Of a stretch of DNA of 64,000 nt, positions 23,817 to 34,196 are shown piece after piece. How positions within the stretch are numbered: the first letter of the stretch is position 1; each line of letters starts with the position of its first letter. This DNA comes from Dysidea avara (lineage: Eukaryota; Porifera; Demospongiae; Dictyoceratida; Dysideidae): positions 30,062,472 through 30,126,471 of the forward strand of contig NC_089276.1 in the NCBI RefSeq assembly GCF_963678975.1, written 5' to 3'. Under the pieces are notes generated by a model. The model was not told the origin of the DNA, ran no database searches, and saw only the letters and a list, made by a program, of their open reading frames with translations. Both the position numbers and the translations under genes were made by a program.

Positions 23817-24631
23817 CAGGGGCGTAGGAGGGGGGGGTTCCCGGGGGGTTCAGGAACCCCCCCTGTAAAATTTTGACTTCTGCAAGCAGGATCCTAACAC
23901 ACCATTTAGTGTGGCAGGACAAAATGAGTGAGTAATATAGTGTAATGGCAATTGATAAAGCTTGCATTCATCTCTCAAGGAAGGATTTACAGAGGTAACA
24001 TGAGCCTTAGGCCTGTTAAAAAGATCGATATACTCTAATAAAGCAGTCAGGTATATACTCTAATAGAACAGTCAGGTTTATATTCTAATAGAGCAGTCAG
24101 GTATACTCTAATAGAACATGCATGTATAAATATATCCATGTCCATATGAAGTTTTTCAGACATTCTAACATTAAATGCAAAACTTAGCATGACCTTATAC
24201 TGCTATAACTTTGGTATGCAGTGTTTAAAGATATAGAGCTCCAGTAATTTATCACTTGTGTTATGCAAAATGAATTCATGCTATGCATATTTGTATAGTT
24301 ATATTGCTTTGATTGTACATTTGTATCAGTGGATTCATGGCTCTTATACCACAGTGAGATAACTATCACTTACAGATTACTATGTGTCTCTATGTGTTAT
24401 GCTGTCTGTTTCCACTAGGTGGCTTTATCTAGTACTACCTTCATCGCGGGGAACTTATATGGATCACAATTAATGTACTTTTTGCATACAATATAGCAAT
24501 TTGCTGAGTTTTGATTCATTAAAATATTGAAAGTCTCTCAGCGGCTCCGGGCTGTGCCCCCAGACCCCTGCTTCTGGTAACTCAATGCTGGTGCTGGAAC
24601 CCCCCTTCAAAAAATCCTGGCTACGCCCCTG
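23817..24631. mobile_element. Non-autonomous CAGGGGCGTA-type TIR element (hAT-like)
   Basis: Left end CAGGGGCGTAGGAGGGGGGG; right end TCCTGGCTACGCCCCTG. These ends recall the common CAGGGGCG hAT-type terminus of animal MITEs. Flanks ATGCAGTC and TGCACTGT are at best a decayed 8-bp duplication. Four copies of the dispersed CTCTAATAGARCAGTCA motif lie at 24028-24120. It sits wholly within a pseudogene intron. Confidence 0.6.
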
Positions 24632-24674
24632 TGCACTGTACAATATATTGCTTAGACATGCATGGATATTTCAG

Positions 24675-24784
24675 ATAATATGATGACAAAGAGTAATGAT
24701 GCTGACACAGCTGATTTTACTTCACTCAAGCATCACAATGCTTTTATTAAGTAAATGAAAGTTATGACCCGGCTGCTTGAGAAG
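24675..24784 (+). pseudogene. Pseudogene exon 2
   Basis: The acceptor TTTCAG and phase 1 match exon 1. The frame reads DNMMTKSNDADTADFTSLKH and onward to an in-frame TAA at 24752, then MKVMTRLLEK and a GTAAAA donor. CAA to TAA is the likely lesion. Confidence 0.5.
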
Positions 24785-24885
24785 GTAAAATTTTCCACTA
24801 TTAGGCAAGCATGCATATTCTACATCACAAGTCCTGACATTTTACAATATTCCAGTGAAGAAGAATTTGTTCATAAGGTATAGCC

Positions 24886-25394
24886 ATGTCAAAAGAACTA
24901 GATGATCTTACTTCGGTTCTCAGCTGTTTCGGCTATTTAAACTGGTTTGATACATGTCTGCTAAAAGCAATGGTTGATGCTACAGATATCAGTGAAACTA
25001 AAGAAACTCTGGAAAAAATATGAGGAACACACATCTAAAATAAAATTGAGCGAAACCTTTGAAATGTTTCCAACTGTTGATTTATTTCCATCTAGCAAAT
25101 ACAATACTGTGGTTAAGAAGTTTGACAAAAGTCTAAGTGATTTGACTGATGGAGATATTAGGAAGTTTCAATATCAGCTTGAAAAACTAGCCAAAACTGC
25201 AGATATTAAAATGTCTAAAATTAAAACAGGCTGTGTAGCGATTCTGTGGTTAGTTCCAAAGGAGCATATTGGCCAAGCGTACAATTCTGTACTGGCTAAT
25301 TTCCATCAGTTTGATACATTCATGTACCTCAAGTTTGGGAGTTTTCCTGCCATCTTTTCACCAAGATATGCACAGTCCAAAGAAATTGCTGCAG
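24886..25394 (+). pseudogene. Pseudogene exon 3 with frameshift in an A6 run
   Basis: The frame MSKELDDLTSVLSCFGYLNW continues to LEK, then an extra A in the A6 run at 25013-25018 shifts into YEEHTSKIKLSETFEMFPTV and on to KEIAA before a GTATAA donor (phase 1). Deleting one A would rejoin both halves. It is rich in helix-forming residues. The first codons could be spliced rather than initiated here. I believe it belongs to a protein family multiplied in sponges, but this is from memory and no named domain was seen. Confidence 0.6.
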
Positions 25395-25840
25395 GTATAA
25401 AGTTGGCATAAAATTTCTGCTCTTTTATGCATATTTGTGTGTAAGTGCTTGCAAATGCAGTATGTGATTATGCAAAAGTTTATGCGCTATACTAAAAATT
25501 ATAATACTGTATGTGAGTAAGCCTGAGTCAAAATTTTGCCCAAAATTTCTACTTCTTATGTTCTTCAGTGTCTTATTGTGTGCTCCTAGGTTATCAGCAT
25601 TTCTTATGCTTTATTAGAGTATTTCTCTACAAAGTGACTGTTCTAATAGAGAGTGTCGATCCTAGGAGCTATGTACAATGCATTTGAGCTAGTGCTCTAT
25701 TAGAGAGTATCAATGTATTTTCATGGAATTAAGCTCCATAGTTTGAAATATCCACATACACAATATGTTAGTGTTATGTTAGCATAGCACTCCAGCTTAT
25801 TATGCTTTTATTATGTTGGCATATTTGACGCAGGCCTATA

Positions 25841-26079
25841 TGTGACCGGATTTGACAAAACCAGGCTTCCACACACATCCAGATTTGCGACTTTGAAGAA
25901 CCATAACTCAATTTGGGAGTTAGCTATCACTTTCAAATTATGAACAGTTATTGCACCATGCAGTAAAAGAATTTTGTGAAAATTGTAGATCAATAGCATA
26001 TTTGGTGGCCAAGCTACAACTGGTTAAAGTTGAAGAATTGGATGTGTGTGGAAGCCTGGTTTTGTCAAATCCGGTCACA
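25841..26079. mobile_element. 239-bp MITE with perfect 40-bp TIRs
   Basis: TGTGACCGGATTTGACAAAA continues for 40 bases and is exactly repeated in inverted orientation at the right end. TA flanks both sides. It is fresh compared with the related element at 2243-2888, and it is mariner-like by TA duplication. Confidence 0.85.
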
Positions 26080-26198
26080 TATGTGAAATTGGGTGGTGCC
26101 ATATCTGTAATATTGTACATATATTTGTACTCACTCAATATAACCTTCCGCTCTTAGGCTAACTGAAAATATATTAATTTTGTTATTGTTTCTAATAG

Positions 26199-26440
26199 CA
26201 TTCCAACCTAATCATTGTCACCACAAAATGAATGGATTAATTGATCACATACTCTACCGCATTGATAATGCTACCCAAGCTTCACTCTCATGGGTGATGA
26301 CAAGGTGATCATTTCAGGTGCACCTACTGGTTTGCAGAGAAACTGGTTACTACTACAGTGTGTTATCTCATTATCATTACTGACATTTTGTCAGCTAGTG
26401 CAGCAAAGTCAGCCAGAAGTTTTTCAACAGCTTATTACAG
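26199..26440 (+). pseudogene. Pseudogene exon 4 with one-base deletion
   Basis: After acceptor TCTAATAG (phase 1) the frame reads AFQPNHCHHKMNGLIDHILY and on to SWVMT. At about 26308 it must shift by one base into KVIISGAPTGLQRNWLLLQC, continuing to FQQLITG at a GTATGT donor. Only 13 bases separate the possible donor and acceptor here, too few for an intron, so a deletion is the simplest reading. Confidence 0.55.
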
Positions 26441-26527
26441 GTATGTAAATTAAATTTAGACTTGCAGTGGTGTCATAAATTAACTTCATTGAGCTATTCC
26501 TGGGTTGTCACTGACTGCTGATAACAG

Positions 26528-27285
26528 GATACAACTTGTTTCTGATATACCTGACTGAAGTCAGTTTTCCTACTACGAATCACTACTTTGACCCATTAGT
26601 GGTGTACACTGAGTTTCTCTATCTCATTGATAAAGTGAGGAAACTGCTACAGTCATGTGATCCAGAAGTGTTGATGGAAACATGTAGAAATCTGATGGCT
26701 AGTGATGTACACAAAATCAATCTCTTCTCTGATGAGTATGTGGAGAAATTGAGCAGATATACCAGTGTTCAGTCACTGGTGTGGGAGTTGACCTCCTACT
26801 CAACATGGAGTGATCACTCAGTTCTTAGAATGTTGGCTGGTTGTAGTGAGAAAGCCACCAAGCTGCTGGATGGATTTGAATCCAAATTAGATCCATTCCT
26901 ACCAATCAAATGTTATGGGACACCTTTGTATTTGTTCTCCAGTGCAGTACCCACTGAGAATAGTGTATACACAATGCTTGCTGTCAGGTTGGCTAATTGC
27001 CCTGAGCAACCTTCTCTCCAGTTTGTATACAACACTCGAACTCTGCTAATGGACAAGTGTGACATCACACAACATTGCTTTTAGCTACTGGCAGTGAGGA
27101 ACGACCCTACTGTAATCTACTGGATCATACCAAAGTGTGTAATAAACATTGCTGGCTTGCATTTGAAAGAGATGGAAAGTAAAACATGTATTAATGAAAA
27201 GGGGATAATGGAAGTGTTAATATACCAACTAGCTAAAGATGGTGTGACAGAACACCAGCCTATATTTACTGCTGCTGACAAAAGG
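26528..27285 (+). pseudogene. Pseudogene exon 5 with in-frame TAG
   Basis: A 252-codon frame from acceptor ATAACAG to AGG|GTAAGC, open except for TAG at 27082 between KCDITQHCF and LLAVRNDPTVIYWIIPK. The frame is unchanged across the stop, as expected for CAG to TAG. It contains a helical region (VYTEFLYLIDKVRKLLQSCD) and a PTVIYWIIPKCVI segment. No domain was identified. Confidence 0.6.
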
Positions 27286-29365
27286 GTAAGCAAACCAGCT
27301 TATATATACATATGTGATCAGTTTTCCATGTATCAAAATGTCTTAAATTTAAGATTCCATGTACCTATAGGTCTAGGACAAAGTATAACTACTAAACCCT
27401 CTCTGGTCCCCTTGCATCTTTAGGACAATATTATAGCTACTCTATAAACAGATTGGGAAGTGGAGACTCATACTCAGCATAGGAAATCACTGGACAATCA
27501 GATTATGAAACTATTGGGCAAGGAAGGTTGAATACTTTGTGTCAAAGTCAATATACTCTATTAGAGCAGTCACATACTCTGATAGAACATTCAACTGGCT
27601 ATATAATTTTCTCAGTCATTGTATTGTAAAAATTTTGATAGTACTATAACACTACAACACTTGAGTAGTGCTGGGGCTGCTGGGCTATTGAAAATTTAGC
27701 AAAGATTTTATTTTCTGGAAACACAGCCATTTTGGTGAACCACAGTTATTGTTCCAATGAGAAATTCTTAATGTAGTCACATCTAGCATTAAAATTAAGA
27801 AAATAATTACCAAATAAGTAATTCTAAACGTAAAGCTTGGAATCAGATTTTTTAGTCCATATAGTTATCATACCTGCCAGCAACTCTACTGAAATCAATG
27901 GTGAGCACCTAATGTATTTGTTTATTAATTTTTACTCCTTTAAATATTTGTATAATTATGCTAGTGCAATTGCAATAGTAGTGGGGTGCATATCTAGGTG
28001 TGCTGATGTCCACTATAAGTAACTGGATAATATATTTAATGCTGAATAATTAATTCACCTGAAGAGATTAACTACATTAATTTTGTCTGTAGTATGAATT
28101 GAGGAATATGTGACCCTTCGTGTAGAGCATAATCTATCATTATGTGTTGATAGAGAATTTATTGCCCCATTCAGTTTTGGATGAAGGTGTTTACTCCAAG
28201 AATTTTTAGCCATTAAATATAAGCTAAATAGCTGTACTTTTCTACTAGTGAGTACATGACTGTTCTATTAGAGTACCACAATGTATGATGTACACTTGTT
28301 CAAATGCTGTAATACTATGCAAATTTTCTTAAAAAGAGAGTACTTGGCTCTCTCCCCCAGAGTTAGATCTACCCTTGAGCTTCACTTGAGCAATTATTTT
28401 TGCTACAAAACATGGGATGGCATGGCCAATTATTGTAAACAGCAAGTACCTCAATAAAGCAGTCATCAGTCTGATAAATTGTAATGGTATTGTAACAGAA
28501 CAGTTATAATTCACAAGTGTTTACACACCAAAGTAATTAAAATTAAATAGGGATCCATGCAATAGCATTAGCAAAAGTGATTTTGTAATACCACAACTAT
28601 GTATAATATACTTTAGCATTGAAAATTTATCAGGAGCTCATAAGCACTGCAAGCACCGCAAGGCCGCGCAAAGGAGCGTAACACTCAGGATATAGCTCTG
28701 TTTCATCTTTGTGAAAAATGCCTTTGCAGCCACATGTTCTTATAGAGAGAGCAGTAATTGCCTAGGCTGTGCCTGGTTATGTTAACAGGTGCTAGCAGTT
28801 AATATGCAGCCATAGATTTATCAGTAATACTGGTAGGGTAGTAAAAGAATGATTCAACAAGTTTCTGTTCTTGTTCTCTACAACACAGAGAGCTTACGAA
28901 ATGGTTACTTAATAGTTTATTGTTAAGAATTGTTCCAGCTCTTTAGTTTACAAATAGCACACAAGCACTTAGACTCATCATGACTTCCTTTGAAAAACCA
29001 ATATCATAACAGCTTGGATGGGATGATGCAATAAACCACTGAGTAGCAGTGAATATACGTAGGATGAATGCCCCATATGGACTTGAGGTTACTTGAGGTT
29101 TAAGTAGTTATTCAAATGTTGGAACCACTAATATCACGTTCTTTCGAACCTTCGGCACTTATAAACTCGGCACCTTCAGTGCTTATAAGCTCCTGGTATA
29201 ATACAAGCTGAATTAGAAATTTTTTTTCCAAAGTATATAGCTATAGTGCATAATCATGTCTCTTGTTCCACGAATAATTCTTTAGTGCAAAGATCCATAC
29301 TTCATTGTTGAGTTACATCTACTATCTATGTATGGTATGTAATTGTGTACTGTTCATCAATACAG

Positions 29366-30244
29366 ATAGCACCTCCAGGTGGAATATCATATGGCGAATC
29401 TCAGGCTGACGATGCTATCATGAAGCATGTATGAGTAGTCATAATGTATACAACTGTATACGTACATACTTAACTACATGTATGTATTCTTCTTAAGGTG
29501 TATAAGCAACGGGATTATCTCAAAAAAGGAGCTTGAAAGGAGCAAACAACATGGTGAAGAGTTTCGTGTATCTGCTGAAAAACTGGATCAAATGAACAAG
29601 GAATTACTGAAAAAAAATCACACAATGAAAGAAGAGACTGAGAAAGAGATTGCTGAAAAACTTATCACTTTACAAAAGAAACTTACCAATCATAGAAAGG
29701 ACTTTGAAAGTGCTATAAGCAGTGAAGTATGTTATGGTTGTCTTTTGTTAAATGTGATCATTTTTATCACAGGCCATTATTTCTGACATGGCTAAACTAG
29801 AGTGTGAAGATACCAAAGGCTCCTCAATTACTGTAATGGAGAGCATGCAAGCATTAGAAAATGATATAGATGGTTTAGAGGTGTGTATGAACATGTAATG
29901 TTGTACTTAGTAATTCTTATCACCTTAGAACCTTTCTCAACACCTTAAGCATAGTGGGATAGAACAAAGCCAGCAGAAACAAGTTTGAAAACATATAGTT
30001 GTATTACTATTATAATGATAGAATAGGAAGACTTTTATTATTTGAACGAGCCAGTGCAGGAGGTATAATGTGTGCATTTTGCTCATAGGAAAAGTTACAA
30101 CTCCAGGAAGATAACAATGAATTGCATCTACAGTTGAGATTAAAAGATGATGAATTGAAAAGGTTCAAAGAAAATATCAGAATGCTTTCAACAAAGCTTG
30201 CAGAAAGTAAAAAAGCTCAAATGGCAGTTGATGGTGACGATACA
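29366..30244 (+). pseudogene. Pseudogene exons 6-9: coiled-coil region
   Basis: Four phase-0 exons: 29366-29428 (IAPPGGISYGESQADD...), 29498-29726 (VYKQRDYLKK, frameshift, then ELERSKQHGEEFRVSAEKLD...), 29773-29880, and 30089-30244 (EKLQLQEDNNELHLQLRLKD...). Heptad-like Leu/Lys/Glu patterns indicate a coiled coil. The frameshift at 29522-29527 is again one surplus A in an A6 run. All splice sites are canonical. 27.3-29.3 kb holds no gene. Confidence 0.6.
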
Positions 30245-31550
30245 GTATGTTGCAATGTTATGCATATAAATCCACTGTAAAGTTATAGCATGCAGAATTG
30301 AGAGTAATGCTAAATTACTTCTACTGTTAATTGGACTTATAGTACCTTACACTAAGATCAGACAAGTGCAACTGCTTACTCTATCCATGAAAAAAAGAAA
30401 TCATCTCAAGACTGCAAAATTACTTCTTTTACACAGCTACTCAAAATGCAATAACTCACACTGCCAATCACATATGCCCCTATGCTCTTGCAAGGATGTG
30501 CCATAGCTTTGAATTCTAGCTAAATTTAATTATTCCAAATTGAAATGTATGAGCACGTCTCATTCCAATAACTTATAATTAATTTTGAAAGGGTATATAA
30601 GACACGGTTTATTAAAATGGGTACTACTTGTTTAATCCTTGTTTCAGGTTACCTTTCAAGTAATGGTTTTATAAAATCAACCTATACTAATAAAGCAGTC
30701 AGGTATTTTAATTAATCCAAACATTCACACAATTGCAAGGAACTGGGAGTGGCTTGAAATGCAATGATATTCCTTCAGAAATACAGTGTATGCTAACTTT
30801 ATTACAAAGGTCTTTGCGTTTCTTTGTTTACATACTATATACTGTCATAATGATTTTCCTATAAAATGGGCTACATATTTATGAGATATCTGGGGGAAAG
30901 TGTGTGTATGTGCATATGCTTGTTTGTATGCATGACTGCTCTATTAGAGTATTTCAATCTCATGCAAAAATTTTGTGTAAGAAATTTTCATATAAATTTG
31001 CATACGAAGATTATTTTACAGGAAAAAAAATTCAAATTACAGTATAAAACAATTGCATTATGCTACTGGACACACATTACTGTCAATAATGTGCGTTCAG
31101 TGGCATAATTTACTGAAACAGTTATGTTTATTTATTAGTATAACAAAATTTTATATGTGTAATTTGTTTATGGATGTACAAGTGCAAGGCTTTAATTTAT
31201 TTGACCATGCTTCTCGACACCGCTAAACAATCAGAACATGCTGACACACCATCGCCATTAACAATCAGAGCACATCATGACCACATCCCTTAAAGATCTA
31301 GCTGCAATCAGCTGTAGATTTTTGCTGTAGAATACTAGACATGGAAAACCATGCCCCTTAATCTATTATAGCTTACTCAACAAGGGATCAAGATACTTTA
31401 ATAAAGCAGTCACAGCCATATGTGTATAACATAGTTATGCTATACCAAAATAGAATAAAAGTACAATTAATTATTAATTGAAAAATGAAGTAGGCTGTAG
31501 GGTTTCAGCAATAAAAAGTAGTGAGAATGAATGATGGTAGCTATTATGGC

Positions 31551-31630
31551 ATAGCTATGTGGGAAAATCCCTATTTGAAAGTAATGGATGGTAGTAATAT
31601 GACAATGTAGGGATTTTCCCACATAGCTAT
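31551..31630. repeat. 22-bp perfect inverted repeat (hairpin)
   Basis: ATAGCTATGTGGGAAAATCC plus CT at 31551-31572 is repeated inverted at 31609-31630 with a 36-base loop. Possible small MITE remnant within the pseudogene intron. Confidence 0.7.
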
Positions 31631-31733
31631 TTTGTAATGGCTACTGCGCTTCATTTCAAACTTTTACATGCACTAGCACACTTTTTACATACCCATTCAC
31701 TTGTTGCCAGGTGCAGCATTGTTTAGTGTTGTA

Positions 31734-32456
31734 CACTGTAAATTCAAATGGGTACAAATGGCCCAAATTTTTGGGTTGTTTTACCTGCAATTCAAATGAC
31801 CGATTTTTTGGTAGTAATGACCCAAGGATGTACTTGGTTATTTTAACTTTGTAAGATATAGTTATATTACCCAGATGCCCTAAAGTCTCTTCAACCTCTA
31901 GCCAAGTGTTTGAAATAACCTTACCATCATGGTTATTTTAACCATCTGTGGTAAAATTAACTCACGTCACAAAATATTTGTTTATTTGTTTGTTTACATT
32001 AATTAACAAGTCAGTCATCATTAGTAATAACATACATTAATCTATGTGTGACACATATTCGCAATAGTTGTTACGTACTGCATCTTAATACTTTAAACAT
32101 ACCTGATCTTATAGAAGTTTCAGATTGTATGTAAAACCTATGTTCTCCATGTTCACTTTTGATTGTGGGATGTAACACAAATATTATAACGGCTAGTGTA
32201 CTGTAAATTTAACCATGTAGCTGGTCATCTAATCTGTGCCATAGTAGACTTGACCATACACACTGAAATTACCCAAATATGTTATTTCAACATCCTAAGT
32301 GAACAGTTATATTGACCTACCCTAGTTATTTTGACCAATTTAGTCCAAAAGCCTACCCTAGTTATAACCACTTTTATAGATAGTCATTTTAACAAAAAAA
32401 ATTTGTAGGTTAAATTTACCATTGGAGGTTGAATTGATCCATTTGAATTTACTGTG
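31734..32456. mobile_element. 723-bp TIR element with TA target duplication
   Basis: CACTGTAAATTCAAATGG at the left is matched inverted at the right with one mismatch (CACAGTAAATTCAAATGG), flanked by TA both sides. The interior repeats short versions of the TIR (CAATTCAAATGACC). It ends 30 bases before the acceptor of the kelch exon. Confidence 0.7.
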
Positions 32457-32486
32457 TATCGTGTAACACATGTAGTAATACTTTAG

Positions 32487-33443
32487 CAACTGAAGAGTGC
32501 CAAAGAATCTACTTCCATTGGTGACCTTTTAACAGTTAACATACAATGGAAGAAGAGAGCTTCAGCTCCTGTGGGTCATTCAGCTAATACTGCAGTGTTC
32601 CTTAATGGGAAGATATATGTAGGCAGAGGAGACCAAGAGTATCTACAACCTCTCTATCAGATAAATGCTCACAACATTGACAAAAATTCAAGGAGTTCTC
32701 CTATTAACACTCAGTACTATTACTTTGCCATGCCATCTCTAAACAACAGTTTGATCATTGCTGGGGGAATTGATCATAGAGGGGATCCCACTAATCAGAT
32801 ATTTACATTAAACAATAACCTGTTGAAGGAGTACACTAAAATGAAATTGTCAAGGGGTTATGCTTCAGCTGTTGGTGATCAAGGAATGTTGTTTATAGCT
32901 GGAGGAAGAGTTTATCTAGAGGTGTTCAGTTCTACAGAATTGTTTGACAGTAAAACAGGATAATGGTATGTTTGTGAAAACTTACCACAACCACACTATT
33001 GGTTGCAGTCTGTTGTTGTGAACAATGCAGTTTATCTTCTGGGAGGATTTGATGAAGACTGTAATTATTCGCAAAGTGTATTTTCTGCACGTTTGGATAC
33101 TTTGTTGAGCCAGAAGTTTGAATGGAATACTTTGAAGCCTACCCCATGAGTTCGTTCAGCTCCTGCTGCTGTGTTTGGTGAGCATGTGCCGATATTTGGA
33201 GGAGTTAAACCAACACTATTGAGATGTAATGTGTACACTACAAATGTTTATATGCTCAATAAGGCTAGTTGTAATTGGGACTTAGTCGATCATATGCCAT
33301 CAATAAGAGATGGGCCATCTGCTGTTAGTATCGCAGAAGATAAAATATTTGTACTTGGTGGAGTCCATGACAAAGATGAAAATTATGAACCAATATACAC
33401 ACAGATACTGTATGGATGGGTTTCTGTACATGACTTGCAGTAA
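32487..33443 (+). pseudogene. Pseudogene last exon: kelch repeats with two in-frame stops
   Basis: From acceptor CTTTAG a single frame of 957 bases encodes at least five kelch-type blades, marked by GG pairs (IIAGGI, FIAGGR, YLLGGFD, IFGGV, FVLGGVHD) and Trp/Tyr in following strands. It ends at TAA 33441. Stops interrupt at 32961 (TG-stop-WY, where TGQW is typical, so CAA to TAA) and 33147 (TGA). There are no frameshifts in this exon. A kelch beta-propeller after a coiled coil suggests a protein-binding adaptor in the intact relatives. Confidence 0.75.
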
Positions 33444-33662
33444 ACTATATAACTTTGCATATTGTACACAGGTTACCACTACATAACATAATAATAGCTT
33501 GGTCAGTGTGTATGTAATATTCCCTGTATAAACATCTGAAAGTGCAAACATTAATTAACACTTAATATTTCAGCATCTATATTTCCATAAGTTTTCTCTA
33601 CAGCTGGATGGAAGTGGTTGTCTATACTACTGGATCATTAACCTCTTAGCACAAGTTAGATG

Positions 33663-33985
33663 TCTAATCAAAAACAGCCAAGCTGTAAAAAAAGATGCGG
33701 CCCCCAAAAAGGCCATGGTGAAAAAAGATGTGAAATCCAAGGTGGCGGCCAAGAAATGGCTGTGATGGTAGGTTAATGGTAAAATTTTAATAACGACAAT
33801 TCAGGTGAATTTGGTGCCAAGACCAAGCGGCACAAAATTCACCTGAATTGTCGTTATTAAAATTTTTACCATTAACCTACCATCACAGCCATTTCTTGGC
33901 CGCCACCTTGGATTTCACATCTTTTTTCACCATGGCCTTTTTGGGGGCCGCACCTTTTTTTACAGCTTGGCTGTTTTTGATTAGA
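33663..33985. repeat. Composite repeat copy 3: head palindrome
   Basis: 323-bp near-perfect inverted repeat from TCTAATCAAAAACAGCC to GATTAGA, same family as 18187-18512. It begins 220 bases after the pseudogene stop. Confidence 0.9.
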
Positions 33986-34196
33986 TATCACTTCTTTTTG
34001 TATTTGTATACTGCAAAGCCGGCCAATGGCTGGCTTTGGGGTTTTTTTAACCCATGTGTTTTTTTTCTTTACCACAGGAAGAAGAAAAGAACTTAAAGAA
34101 GATTTTTTATACTTCAATTATTTTTGATTTTATTAGTAATTATACAAATTATATATGTATATTTATTACATGCCCATTATTCCCCACAGGATATTA

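Noticed and set aside
25013..25018. Programmed ribosomal frameshifting at A6 runs
   Set aside because: The shift needed is +1, not the usual -1, and six in-frame stops elsewhere in the same gene make pseudogenisation simpler.
33848..34117. 82- and 81-codon frames at the head palindrome and linker
   Set aside because: Same DNA recurs in three repeat copies with different frame interruptions; explained by the palindrome.
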